This document shows, piece by piece, positions 52,059-60,830 of a DNA stretch of 64,000 nucleotides (positions are counted from its first letter, which is position 1; each line of letters opens with the position of its first letter). The notes under the pieces were generated by a model. That model had not been told where the DNA came from. It worked only from the letters and a program-made list of their open reading frames with translations, and did not search any database. A program made the position numbers and the translations under genes. Origin of the DNA: an uncultured Clostridia bacterium (lineage in GTDB: Bacteria; Bacillota; Clostridia; Saccharofermentanales; Saccharofermentanaceae); the NCBI GenBank assembly GCA_946407705.1, contig CAMJPC010000001.1:1-64000 (forward strand). The letters are read 5' to 3'.

Positions 52059-53441
52059 TTATACTTCGTCGTCCTCAGGCTTGCCTGCGATAAAATCGCC
52101 GTCGAAGCACGCTGAGCAAACGCCGCAATCGATGGTATTGAGAGATGCTCTGAGTGACTCGAGGCTGATATACGCGAGTGAGTCAGCACCGATCATGTCG
52201 CGGATCTCTTCCGTTGTCTTTGTACTTGCGGGAAGCTCGGTCTCGGAAGAAGCATTTACGCCATAGCAGCATCCGAACTTAACCGGCGGAGATGCAAGTC
52301 TTACATGAACTTCCTTGGCGCCGTTCTCCCTGAGGAATGAGATGATGTGCTTTGTCGTCGTACCTCTTACGAGCGAGTCATCGACGATAGCGATCTTCTT
52401 ATCCTTGATGGCAGTTCTGAGAGCCGCAAACTTCATTCTTACGGCAAGCTCTCTCTGCTGCTGTGTGCTCTTGATGAATGTTCTTCCGACGTATCTGTTC
52501 TTCAAAAGACCTGAACCGTAAGCAACTCCAAGCCCTGCAGCATAACCTTCTGCGGCTGCGTTACCGGAGTCAGGAGCGCCGATGACAAGATCAACGTCAG
52601 CAGGGCTCTCCTTAGCAAGAGCCATACCAACTCTGTATCTTGAATCAAAGATGGACATCTTATCCATCAGCGAGTCAGGTCTTGCAACGTAAACGTACTC
52701 GAAAACGCATACCTTGGCATCCTTCTTCTGGGTTGCTTCGTTGTAAAGGAGTGAGCTCATGCCGTCCTTGGAGATCGTGATGATCTCGCCCGGCAGGAAG
52801 TCCCTGATCGTCTCGCATCCGATGGCGTCGAGAGCGCAGGACTCTGAAGAGATATAGTATCTGTCATCCTTCTTGCCGAGGATGAGAGGTCTCAATCCGT
52901 ACGGATCTCTTACACCGATGAGTTTGTCTTCGGTCATGAAGATCATGGCATAAACGCCGTGGATCTGCTTCATCGTCTCGAGGATCGCATGCTCACAGTC
53001 CTCTGTTCTGATCCTGTTTCTGGAGAACAGGGAAAGGATGATCTCGGAATCAGTATTTGTCTGGAATATGGCACCCTGGTCCTTGAGTTCGTCCCTGACC
53101 TTGTTGGCGTTCATGATGACGGAATCAGATGTAAGCGCGATGCTTCCGACTCTCGACTTGATGGAGATGGGCTGGATTGCTTCAGGTCCGTTCTCACGGG
53201 GGGAACCGCCTTTGCAGTGCGCGATGGCACATGTGCCCTGCAATGCGGATAATGTAACTTCGTCGAAAACATCGGTTACAAGTCCCATTGCCTTGTGAAC
53301 GAGGAAAGTACCGTTATCGTTTACTGCAATACCTGCGCACTCCTGACCTCTGTGCTGGAGCGAGAAAACGCCATAATATGCATCTTTTGCGACGTCCTGT
53401 GTCTGTCCTTTAATGTCGTAAGTTCCGAAAATTCCGCTCAT
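52059..53441 (-). CDS. purF: Amidophosphoribosyltransferase with degenerate glutaminase domain
   Basis: 460-aa PurF, first committed step to purines (PRPP to phosphoribosylamine). The phosphoribosyltransferase half is intact: PRPP loop AIVDDSLVRGTTT at 351-363. Four cysteines that hold the structural [4Fe-4S] cluster in Bacillus PurF have counterparts (C245 in CVFEYVY; FGCCYG; CGVCSAC). The glutaminase half keeps its fold-forming FSLQHRGQECAGI, but the N-terminal nucleophile Cys is Ser2 (MSGIFG). The canonical RYST and HNGNL motifs read HCKG (75-78) and TSDSV (104-108). So it probably uses free ammonia or a partner glutaminase. No other PurF is in view. Confidence 0.9.
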   Translation of the reverse strand: MSGIFGTYDIKGQTQDVAKDAYYGVFSLQHRGQECAGIAVNDNGTFLVHKAMGLVTDVFDEVTLSALQGTCAIAHCKGGSPRENGPEAIQPISIKSRVGSIALTSDSVIMNANKVRDELKDQGAIFQTNTDSEIILSLFSRNRIRTEDCEHAILETMKQIHGVYAMIFMTEDKLIGVRDPYGLRPLILGKKDDRYYISSESCALDAIGCETIRDFLPGEIITISKDGMSSLLYNEATQKKDAKVCVFEYVYVARPDSLMDKMSIFDSRYRVGMALAKESPADVDLVIGAPDSGNAAAEGYAAGLGVAYGSGLLKNRYVGRTFIKSTQQQRELAVRMKFAALRTAIKDKKIAIVDDSLVRGTTTKHIISFLRENGAKEVHVRLASPPVKFGCCYGVNASSETELPASTKTTEEIRDMIGADSLAYISLESLRASLNTIDCGVCSACFDGDFIAGKPEDDEV

Positions 53442-53470
53442 TTTGTTCCGTCCTTTTTATGATTAATTGA

Positions 53471-53980
53471 TTATTTGTCCATATCGGCGATCTTCTGCTT
53501 AAGCCTTGCGTCACGTTCAGCCACTGAAGATGCGAGACTCTTTTTGTACTCCTTGAGAGCATCGCTTAAACCCTTATCTGAAAGTGCAAGGATCTGGCAT
53601 GCGAGGATGGCGGCATTAGAACCGCCGTCAATGGCAACTGTTGCAACAGGGATTCCGGTAGGCATCTGAACAGTTGCGTAAAGCGCGTCAACACCGTTAA
53701 GAGCGCCGCCCTTGCAGGGAACGCCGATAACAGGAAGCGTTGTGCTTGCTGCGAGAACGCCTGCGAGATGAGCCGCAAGACCTGCTGCTGCGATTATTAC
53801 CTTGAATCCTTTTTCCTCAGCGGTAGAAGCAAGCTCATGAGCACGCTCGGGTGTTCTGTGAGCTGAAGCAACATCAGCTTCGAACTCAACGCCGAACTTG
53901 TTCAGCATCTTGAAGCATCCCTCCATTACGGGAAAATCGGAATCCGATCCCATTACAACCAAAACTTTACCGTCAGCCAT
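53471..53980 (-). CDS. purE: N5-carboxyaminoimidazole ribonucleotide mutase (PurE)
   Basis: 169-aa class I PurE-like protein. The start carries GSDSDFPVMEGC, and the CAIR-binding block SAHRTPERAHEL is present, with GLAAHLAGVLAA and the TLPVIGVP segment. Catalyses the carboxyl shift to CAIR. No purK lies alongside, so a class II mode using CO2 directly cannot be excluded. AAAGGAGGAGAGG lies before the ATG. It follows the capA gene by 21 bases, so both are probably on one mRNA. Confidence 0.95.
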   Translation of the reverse strand: MADGKVLVVMGSDSDFPVMEGCFKMLNKFGVEFEADVASAHRTPERAHELASTAEEKGFKVIIAAAGLAAHLAGVLAASTTLPVIGVPCKGGALNGVDALYATVQMPTGIPVATVAIDGGSNAAILACQILALSDKGLSDALKEYKKSLASSVAERDARLKQKIADMDK

Positions 53981-54001
53981 CTAACCTCTCCTCCTTTATT
54001 G

Positions 54002-55237
54002 TCACTCGTCAGCCTCTGCCCAGTTGAGACGTGCCATTACTCTGTCATAAGCCTTACTCTCATAGTTGTACGGCTTCGGACAATAGTCGTTGCCGCGCTT
54101 GGAACTTCTCAATGAGAAAGGCATTACGTGAAGTCTGTAATCTGTGACCTTGGTTCCTTCATCATTAAGAACGAAAGTGCACTGTACAACCGCAGTATCC
54201 GGATCGCTCGGATTCGTGTGACCGCCGAAACAGAAGTTACCGATACTGTAGAGAATGTACTTGCCCTTGTATACTTCTATCGGCTGAAGTCTGTGGGGAT
54301 GCGTACCGACTATGATGTCTGCGCCGTGATTGATCAGCGCGTGACCTCTTGATTTCTGGCTCTTGGTCGCTGTGTACCTTGCTTCGATACCCCAGTGGCA
54401 AGAGACGATCACGATCTGGCATCCCTTTGCCCTTAACTGCTTAATAAGCTTGTATGTCTTGCTCAAGCCGTAAGTGGAAGTATATCCGCACATGCCGATC
54501 TTAACGCCGTTCTTTGCGGTATAGATCGCGTAATTGGAAGTATCGCTCCAAAGAATTCCTGCCTTTTTAAGATTCCTTCTGGTATCCTTGAGACCTGACG
54601 TTCCGAAATCAAGCGTATGGTTGTTAGCAAGATTGACCGCTTCAATGCTCGCGTGCGTAAAATACTTTGTTCCCGAAGGATTCATTGCGAAGACGAAAGC
54701 CTTTTTACGGTGCTTTTTGCTGCTGGTGATAGCCATCTCGCAGTTTGCCAAAGTAAGATCGTCATGAGAAAAGATCGACTTGCAGTTCTTGAAAGGATAA
54801 TTCCATCTCTTCTTTACAACCGCATCAAAGTGATTGTATCCGCGCGCGTCGGAACAAAGAGTGCAGTCACCGACAAAAGTAACCTTTACGCTTTTCGGAG
54901 TGGGAGCCGCATTGGCATCTGACGTGGTCTCGGAAGCAGCTTCTTCCGTAGTTTCACCGGATGCAGCATCAGTAGTCTCATCCGGAGATCCGTCTTCAGT
55001 TCCTTCTGTGGTTTCAGGTTCCGGTGTTGTCTCGGCCGTCGTCGCCGCCAAAGACTCAACAGAGATCGCGGTAGGCATCTCAGATGCCTCGGTGATACCT
55101 GTCTCAGTCTCAGTTTCCGTCACACCGGGATAGATGCTCTTAAAAGCACAACCGGCGAAAACGGCTACGGCAAGAACGAATCCTGCCGTCATTGCAATCT
55201 TGCGAAATGTGATGCCGTCTGATTTCAAAAGCCTCAT
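54002..55237 (-). CDS. CapA-family lipoprotein
   Basis: 411-aa surface protein. The signal peptide ends in the lipobox VFAGC with C30. A Thr/Glu/Ser-rich linker (about 38-115) leads to a PGA_cap/CapA domain: VKVTFVGDCTLCSD, LANNHTLDFG, IVSCHWGIEARY, HGADIIVGTHPHRLQ. These are metallophosphatase-like motifs of proteins tied to poly-gamma-glutamate capsule synthesis, though many clostridial homologues have no known substrate. The ATG sits directly after AGGAG, closer than normal, so a TTG four codons on is possible. It lies between pnp and purE, and heads the purine genes. Confidence 0.87.
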   Translation of the reverse strand: MRLLKSDGITFRKIAMTAGFVLAVAVFAGCAFKSIYPGVTETETETGITEASEMPTAISVESLAATTAETTPEPETTEGTEDGSPDETTDAASGETTEEAASETTSDANAAPTPKSVKVTFVGDCTLCSDARGYNHFDAVVKKRWNYPFKNCKSIFSHDDLTLANCEMAITSSKKHRKKAFVFAMNPSGTKYFTHASIEAVNLANNHTLDFGTSGLKDTRRNLKKAGILWSDTSNYAIYTAKNGVKIGMCGYTSTYGLSKTYKLIKQLRAKGCQIVIVSCHWGIEARYTATKSQKSRGHALINHGADIIVGTHPHRLQPIEVYKGKYILYSIGNFCFGGHTNPSDPDTAVVQCTFVLNDEGTKVTDYRLHVMPFSLRSSKRGNDYCPKPYNYESKAYDRVMARLNWAEADE

Positions 55238-55242
55238 CTCCT

Positions 55243-55298
55243 AAAAATATGAAAGGCCCGCGCATTCTCCAAAATGATCAGAGCTGTCTGCACGGGCC
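55243..55298 (-). terminator. pnp terminator or attenuator before capA
   Basis: GGCCCG (55255-55260) and CGGGCC (55293-55298) close a larger hairpin. On the minus strand TTTCATATTTTT follows and leads straight into AGGAG and the capA ATG. Since no separate promoter was found for capA, part of the transcription may read through. Confidence 0.7.
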
Positions 55299-55323
55299 CT
55301 CCTAAAGTCCTTTAGTTACGGAA

Positions 55324-57555
55324 TCAGAATTCCCTTCTTCTTCCCTTTCTGTCTTCGTTGCCGCTTTCTTCATTACGGCCGCCGTTCCTTCCGCCGAAGC
55401 CTCCGCGGCGCTCACGGTTAGGACGGTTCTCACGTCTCCTGGGTTCTTCCTCTACATAGCCCTCAGGCTTCGGGAGGCAGTCCCTGATGGAGAGGTTAAG
55501 TCTGCCCTGTGAATCGATCTCGATGAGCTTAACATGAACCTTGTCACCCTCGTGAAGAACGTCTTCGACCTTCTCTACTCTGTTCCATGCCATCTTGGAG
55601 ATGTGTACGAGGCCTTCCTTGCCCGGGAGGAACTCAACGAAAGCGCCGAAGTCCATAAGTCTCGTAACAGTACCGTCGTACTCTGTGCCTACCTCAGGAT
55701 CGGAAACAATGCCTGTGATGATGGTCTTAGCCTTGTCTGCAGCCTCGAGATCAGGTGATGAGATATAAACCATGCCGTCATCGTTGATGTTGATCTGAGC
55801 GCCTGTGTCAGCGATGATCTTGTTGATGACCTTTCCGCCTGAACCGATAACTTCTCTGATCTTGTCAACAGGCACCTGCATGGAGATGATCCTCGGAGCC
55901 CACTTGTTGAGCTCTGCGCGGGGTGCGGGAATTCTGGGAAGGATTACATCGTTGATGATCTGGAGTCTTCCCTTGTGTGTCATCTCGAAAGCAGCCTTGA
56001 TGATGTCTAATGTGAGACCCTCGACCTTGATGTCGACCTGGATGGATGTGATACCTTCTGTTGTACCTGCAACCTTGAAGTCCATGTCGCCGAAGAAGTC
56101 CTCGATGCCCTGGATATCCATGAATACGAGGAAGTTATCGTCGTTGTCGGGATCTGTGATGAGTCCGGAAGAGATACCTGCAACAGGTCTCTTGATCGGA
56201 ACGCCTGCATCCATGAGTGACAGAGTCGAAGCGCAAACGGAACCCTGTGATGTGGAACCGTTGGACATTGTGATCTCTGAAACTGTACGGATAGCGTAAG
56301 GGAACTCTTCCTCGGAAGGAAGAACAGGGATCAAAGATCTCTCAGCGAGAGCTCCGTGACCGATCTCACGGCGTCCGGGAGATCTTGAAGGCTTAGCCTC
56401 ACCTGTTGAGTAGCCCGGCATGTTGTAGTGATGTACATATCTCTTGTATGTCTGCTCATCGAGTCCTTCGAGCTTCTGTGCTTCAGCCAAAGGAGCGAGT
56501 GTGCAGATGTTCATTACCTGTGTCTGGCCTCTCTGGAAGAAACTTGAACCGTGAACTCTGGGAAGTACTCCTACATCGCAGGATAGAGGTCTGATCTCGT
56601 CAAGTGCACGGCCGTCAACACGTCTGTGCTCACGGAACAGATAGTCACGAACGACCTTCTTCTCGAGCTTATAGATAGCGTCAGGTGCCCACTTAGAAAG
56701 ACCCTCTTCCTTCTCTTCGAGCATTGCTGCAACTTCTTCCTGAAGTGCTGCAACGTTTGCGTCACGGACTGACTTGTCAACTGCGAGAACTGCTTCTCTC
56801 ATCTTCTCCCAGCCGAATTCCTTAACGGCATCGAAAACTTCCTCAGGAACGTCAGCGGAATCGTAAGTGAACTTCTCCTTACCGATCTCAGCAACGATGC
56901 CGTTGATGAATTCGCAGATCTCCTTGATAACGACGTGACCTTCAGCGATAGCATTGAGCATTACGTCATCCGGAACCTCGTTAGCGCCTGCCTCGACCAT
57001 GCAGATCTTGGTGAGCGTGCCGGCGAGTGTAACGTACATCTGGGATTCCTGACGCTGTTCAAGCGTAGGGTTGATGATGGTCTTGCCGTCGATGAGACCG
57101 AGTACTACGCCACCGATAGGTCCCTTCCACGGAATGTCGGAGATTGCGATCGCAATTGAAGTACCGAGCATAGCGGTGATCTCGGGAGAGCAGTCAGGGT
57201 CAACAGACATAACGAGGTTGTTGACGCAGACGTCGTTTCTGAGATCCTTCGGGAACAAAGGTCTTACAGGACGGTCGATAACACGTGATGTAAGGATGGC
57301 CTTCTCTCCGGGTCTTCCCTCTCTCTTCATGAAGCCGCCGGGAAGCTTACCTACGGCGTACATCTTCTCCTCGTAATCTACTGAAAGCGGGAAGAAATCA
57401 ACACCTTCTCTGGGTGTCTGGGATGCTGTTACAGTTGACAGAACGGAAGTCTCACCATATCTGATGAGGCATGCGCCGTTCGAAAACTGAGCGATCTTGC
57501 CGGTCTCGACTACCAACGGTCTGCCGGCGATTTCAGTCTTGAAAATCTTTTCCAT
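55324..57555 (-). CDS. pnp: Polyribonucleotide nucleotidyltransferase
   Basis: 743-aa PNPase, a phosphorolytic 3'-5' exoribonuclease of the degradosome. Two RNase PH-like domains are separated by a helical domain; the second core has RSPGRREIGHGALAERSL and DIQGIEDFFGDMDFKVAGT. KH (REVIGSGGKVINKIIADTG) and S1 (VTRLMDFGAFVEFLPGKEG) domains follow. The tail of about 45 residues is Arg/Gly/Glu-rich (RRENRPNRERRGGFGG). The start MEKIFKTEIAGRPLVVETGK at 57555 has AGAAGGAG. The 5' leader forms a long stem, perhaps an RNase III site. Confidence 0.97.
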   Translation of the reverse strand: MEKIFKTEIAGRPLVVETGKIAQFSNGACLIRYGETSVLSTVTASQTPREGVDFFPLSVDYEEKMYAVGKLPGGFMKREGRPGEKAILTSRVIDRPVRPLFPKDLRNDVCVNNLVMSVDPDCSPEITAMLGTSIAIAISDIPWKGPIGGVVLGLIDGKTIINPTLEQRQESQMYVTLAGTLTKICMVEAGANEVPDDVMLNAIAEGHVVIKEICEFINGIVAEIGKEKFTYDSADVPEEVFDAVKEFGWEKMREAVLAVDKSVRDANVAALQEEVAAMLEEKEEGLSKWAPDAIYKLEKKVVRDYLFREHRRVDGRALDEIRPLSCDVGVLPRVHGSSFFQRGQTQVMNICTLAPLAEAQKLEGLDEQTYKRYVHHYNMPGYSTGEAKPSRSPGRREIGHGALAERSLIPVLPSEEEFPYAIRTVSEITMSNGSTSQGSVCASTLSLMDAGVPIKRPVAGISSGLITDPDNDDNFLVFMDIQGIEDFFGDMDFKVAGTTEGITSIQVDIKVEGLTLDIIKAAFEMTHKGRLQIINDVILPRIPAPRAELNKWAPRIISMQVPVDKIREVIGSGGKVINKIIADTGAQININDDGMVYISSPDLEAADKAKTIITGIVSDPEVGTEYDGTVTRLMDFGAFVEFLPGKEGLVHISKMAWNRVEKVEDVLHEGDKVHVKLIEIDSQGRLNLSIRDCLPKPEGYVEEEPRRRENRPNRERRGGFGGRNGGRNEESGNEDRKGRRREF

Positions 57556-57590
57556 TGATTCTACTCCTTCTGAATAATTGATATTGCAAA

Positions 57591-57668
57591 GGAGGTAGTT
57601 CGTAGATTCACGGTCCGAGCAAAAAAATAAGCTCGATGTTCGGGCAGTCAATCTACACACTACACTCC
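57591..57668 (-). promoter_or_regulatory. Long stem-loop in the pnp leader
   Basis: GGAGGTAGTTCGTAGATT (57591-57608) pairs with AATCTACACACTACACTCC (57650-57668), giving about 16 pairs with a 2x2 internal loop and one bulge. Inside it CGAGC/GCTCG forms a second stem around a T-rich loop. E. coli pnp is autoregulated through an RNase III-cut leader stem; the same use here is inferred. Confidence 0.6.
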
Positions 57669-57683
57669 TTCTCGAACTTATTT

Positions 57684-57711
57684 ATTATATATTAAACGCG
57701 TGCTAAAACAA
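57684..57711 (-). promoter_or_regulatory. pnp promoter
   Basis: Minus strand TTGTTT (complement of 57706-57711), 16 bp, TATAAT (complement of 57684-57689). The start would be near 57677, just before the leader stem. Confidence 0.7.
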
Positions 57712-57722
57712 AGTTACATTTT

Positions 57723-58355
57723 CTACAGTTCTTGTACAGTTTTCGCGATGATTTCGGCCAGTCCTTTATGCCCTTGTGCATCAAGATGAAGTCCGTCTTC
57801 AACGGAAGGTTTGATGTATTTCTTGGCATCAATGAAGCCGCACCCGTGCTTGTCGGCAACTTTCTTGTAGAAATCGGCCAGTTTAAGGGATTTTTCCACG
57901 GAAACACTGTCAAATGAGTCCCTGAAAGGTCCCGTATGGATATCGGAGCTGATCTCCGGAGGAGACACGATGAGGATCTTGGGAACATAGCCCTGCTTGA
58001 GATCCATGGTCTTCTCCGCCCTTAAGACTATCTCGTTGAGACCTGCCGCAATCTCCTCAAGAGAAGCGTTATAAACGGTCTTCATGTCGTTTGTTCCGAG
58101 CATGATGACAAGATAATCAACGGGTCTGTGCGTACAAAGGATCCCCTTGATGTAATCGACGCCGTTCTTCCAATCATCGTTGGGGTCATCGAAAACGGTA
58201 GTCCTGCCATTAAGACCCTCTTCAATGACCTTATATCCGTCGCCTAAGAGCTTCTGGAGCAGGCATGTCCACCTGACATCGTCAGGAAGCCTGTTTCCGG
58301 TCGCGGGATCGTGTCCGTAAGTATTTGAATCGCCGAAGCAGACAACTGATTTCAT
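57723..58355 (-). CDS. SGNH/GDSL-family hydrolase
   Basis: 210-aa esterase-like protein without signal peptide. All four SGNH blocks are visible: S10 in VVCFGDSNTYG, Gly and the N of EEGLNGRTT, GTND in VIMLGTNDMKTVY, and the DGLHLDAQGH block with Asp and His near residue 190. It is closest to cytosolic arylesterase-like proteins acting on small esters. It follows nadE by 3 bases in the same unit; a metabolic link to NAD synthesis is not evident. Confidence 0.9.
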   Translation of the reverse strand: MKSVVCFGDSNTYGHDPATGNRLPDDVRWTCLLQKLLGDGYKVIEEGLNGRTTVFDDPNDDWKNGVDYIKGILCTHRPVDYLVIMLGTNDMKTVYNASLEEIAAGLNEIVLRAEKTMDLKQGYVPKILIVSPPEISSDIHTGPFRDSFDSVSVEKSLKLADFYKKVADKHGCGFIDAKKYIKPSVEDGLHLDAQGHKGLAEIIAKTVQEL

Positions 58356-58358
58356 ACG

Positions 58359-60287
58359 TCAACCCTTCACTGTCTCAAGATCTGCAAGCCAGATGGCACG
58401 GGAAGCATCAGAAGGCATTCTCCAGTCTCCTCTGGGTGAGAGCGTGACAGTACCGACCTTAGGCCCGTCTGGCAGGCAGGAGCGCTTGAACTGCTGTGCA
58501 AAGAACCTCTTGATGAAGGTCTCTTCCCACTTGTAGATGGTTGCATCATCATAGCTGCCTTCAAACGCGATCTTCGCAAGGCGGTAGATCTTCGAAGGAG
58601 CAAAACCGCATCTGACGAAATAGTACAGGAAGAAATCGTGGAGTTCGTAAGGACCCACCTGCTCTTCCGTCTTCTGGGAGATCTGTCCGTCTTCGGTAGG
58701 CGGCAGCAATTCGGGGCTTACAGGCGTTGCGACAATATCCTCGAGCGCCTTTGAAAGCTTCTTGCTGACAGTCTTTGTACGTTCAGCCTCATAAGAAACA
58801 AGGTGTCTTACGAGAGTCTTCGGGATCGAAGCGTTTACGCCGTACATCGACATATGGTCACCGTTATAGGTGGCCCAGCCCAGAGCGAGCTCGCTCAGGT
58901 CGCCGGTTCCAACAACAAGGCCGTTCTCCTGGTTTGCGATATCCATCAGGATCTGGGTCCTTTCCCTTGCCTGGGAATTCTCATATGTGATGTCCTGAAC
59001 GGCAGGATCGTGACCGATATCCTTGAAATGCTGTTTTACGGCATCGGAAATGCTGATCTCCCTCAATGTGCAGCCGTATTCTTCGGCAAGCCTCATCGAG
59101 TTGTTCTTGGTGCGTGAAGTCGTTCCGAATCCGGGCATCGTTATCGCGATGATGCCTTCTCTCGGAAGACCGAGACGGTCAAAAGCGTGAATGGTGACGA
59201 TGAGAGCCAGAGTCGAATCAAGACCGCCGGAAAGGCCGATGACAGCCTTCTTGCAGTTGATCTTGGACAAACGCGTAAGAAGTCCCGCAGCCTGCATGTT
59301 GAGGATGTCTTCGCATCTCTGGGAGAGGTCATTCCTGTCTTCAGGAACGAACGGTGTCTTTGAGATATGACGCTTAAGCTTAATGTCAGGGAATTCAGCA
59401 TCGAACATCAGGTTATTGACATAGTCGTCACCCGTTGTCTTCATCCTGAAAGTATTCATTCTCTTACGTTCTGCGGTAAGGCGCTCAAGGTCGATGTCAG
59501 CATAGATAATGCCGCCTTCGAACCTGTTGCTCTCAGAAAGGACCTTACCGTTCTCTGCAATGATGTTATGGCCTGCGAAAACCATGTCTGTCGTGGATTC
59601 GCCCAATCCCGCATCAGCATAGACGTAAGCGGAAACGAGCTTCGCGCTCTGAGATGCGACAAGATTCCTTCTGAATTCAGCCTTGCCTATCACCTCGTCA
59701 GAGCATGACAGGTTGAATATGATCTCGGCGCCGTGTGCGGCATAGTCGATCGACGGACTCTCGGGAACCCAGAGATCCTCGCAGATCTCGACTGCAAACT
59801 TAACGCCTGCGCAGTCGAAAACGGCAGGTCCGAAATCGATCGATTCATCCTCTGAGAAATCGTCCAGCATGAGCATTTCGTGCTTGGTGAAAGGCGTGAA
59901 ATAACGCATTTCATAGAACTCGGAATAATTGGGTATGTTCTGCTTCGGAACGATGCCGATGATATCGCCCTTATGGATGACGGCTGCACAGTTGTAGAGC
60001 TTTCCGCCATACACTACAGGGACACCCACGATAAGGATCATATCGAGCTTTCTGGTGGAGGATGCCACCTTGAGGAGCGATTCCTTGGCGGACTTCAAGA
60101 GCGCGGACTGAAGGAACAGATCACCGCAGGTGTAACCCGTGATTGAAAGTTCCGGGAAAACGAGGATCCCGCAATCGTTCTTCGCAGCCTTTTTCGCAGC
60201 CTCGATTATTTTCGTCGCATTGAAAGCCGTATCGGCAACCTTAACTTCGGGTGTCGCGGCGCCAACCCTGATAAAAGAATCAATCAT
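58359..60287 (-). CDS. nadE: Glutamine-dependent NAD+ synthetase
   Basis: 642-aa two-domain enzyme for the last step of NAD synthesis. The N-terminal nitrilase-like glutaminase (1-290) has the Glu-Lys-Cys triad in FPELSITGYTC, VPKQNIPNYSEF and FAVEICEDLW. The C-terminal synthetase (about 330-642) has the P-loop GLSGGLDSTLAL and the block GTGDLSELALGW. Ammonia passes from one domain to the other. GGGAG lies 7 bases before the ATG. First gene of a unit with the SGNH hydrolase. Confidence 0.96.
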   Translation of the reverse strand: MIDSFIRVGAATPEVKVADTAFNATKIIEAAKKAAKNDCGILVFPELSITGYTCGDLFLQSALLKSAKESLLKVASSTRKLDMILIVGVPVVYGGKLYNCAAVIHKGDIIGIVPKQNIPNYSEFYEMRYFTPFTKHEMLMLDDFSEDESIDFGPAVFDCAGVKFAVEICEDLWVPESPSIDYAAHGAEIIFNLSCSDEVIGKAEFRRNLVASQSAKLVSAYVYADAGLGESTTDMVFAGHNIIAENGKVLSESNRFEGGIIYADIDLERLTAERKRMNTFRMKTTGDDYVNNLMFDAEFPDIKLKRHISKTPFVPEDRNDLSQRCEDILNMQAAGLLTRLSKINCKKAVIGLSGGLDSTLALIVTIHAFDRLGLPREGIIAITMPGFGTTSRTKNNSMRLAEEYGCTLREISISDAVKQHFKDIGHDPAVQDITYENSQARERTQILMDIANQENGLVVGTGDLSELALGWATYNGDHMSMYGVNASIPKTLVRHLVSYEAERTKTVSKKLSKALEDIVATPVSPELLPPTEDGQISQKTEEQVGPYELHDFFLYYFVRCGFAPSKIYRLAKIAFEGSYDDATIYKWEETFIKRFFAQQFKRSCLPDGPKVGTVTLSPRGDWRMPSDASRAIWLADLETVKG

Positions 60288-60320
60288 TGGGATCTCCCTT
60301 CAGATTTTTTCTGATTATAC

Positions 60321-60350
60321 AATAAAAAAGCGGTCCCGTAAGGAACCGCT
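60321..60350 (-). terminator. rpsO terminator
   Basis: AGCGGTCCC (60329-60337) and GGAACCGCT (60342-60350) pair with one mismatch. TTTTTTATTG follows on the minus strand. It is 21 bases past the rpsO stop. Confidence 0.87.
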
Positions 60351-60371
60351 CTCAAAATAATCTTACAAAGA

Positions 60372-60638
60372 TTACTTTCTGATACCAAGCTTTGCGATAA
60401 GTGTTCTGTAACGCTCGATATCGATGGAAGCGAGGTAATCAAGGATGTTTCTTCTCTTACCAACCATCATGAGAAGTCCTCTTCTGCTGTGGTGGTCACC
60501 CTTGTGAGTCTTGAGGTGTTCTGTGAGGTGGTTGATCCTGTAAGTAAGAAGTGCAACCTGAACCTCAGGAGAACCTGTATCGCCCTCAGAGAGTGCATAT
60601 TCCTTGATGATTGCCTGCTTGTCGAAAGATGCTGACAT
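60372..60638 (-). CDS. rpsO: 30S ribosomal protein S15
   Basis: 88-aa S15, complete, starting [20 protein letters not shown], with [19 protein letters not shown] and [15 protein letters not shown]. Primary binder of the 16S central domain. AAAGGAGGAAAG precedes the ATG at 60638; the ORF open to 60797 spans the promoter and is not all coding. In many bacteria S15 represses its own translation through the leader. Confidence 0.98.
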   Translation of the reverse strand: MSASFDKQAIIKEYALSEGDTGSPEVQVALLTYRINHLTEHLKTHKGDHHSRRGLLMMVGKRRNILDYLASIDIERYRTLIAKLGIRK

Positions 60639-60724
60639 ATATCTTTCCTCCTTTATGATAAATACGCCAAAATCGAAGGTAAGGGTCGGAGTGTCCGCAA
60701 AACTGCGATTAAGGCAACTTGGTG

Positions 60725-60753
60725 ATAATACCATCAGTTCTTTGCTTTGTAAA
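60725..60753 (-). promoter_or_regulatory. rpsO promoter
   Basis: Minus strand TTTACA (complement of 60748-60753), 17 bp, TATTAT (complement of 60725-60730). It leaves an 80-base leader with a possible hairpin CGCAGTTTTGCG, where S15 feedback could act. Confidence 0.78.
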
Positions 60754-60771
60754 GCAAAAATGCCTAAAAAC

Positions 60772-60806
60772 ACATAAAAAGCGGCTGCCTTTTTCAAGAC
60801 AGCCGC
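60772..60806 (-). terminator. hppA terminator
   Basis: GCGGCTG (60781-60787) and CAGCCGC (60800-60806) form a stem, followed by TTTTTATGTG on the minus strand. It is 25 bases past the hppA stop and just upstream of the rpsO promoter. Confidence 0.85.
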
Positions 60807-60830
60807 AATTTTACGATTTAACCGTCAAGA

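Noticed and set aside
55238..55323. Purine riboswitch before capA and the pur genes
   Set aside because: The hairpin lacks the two kissing loops and conserved core of the purine aptamer; it is better explained as a terminator.
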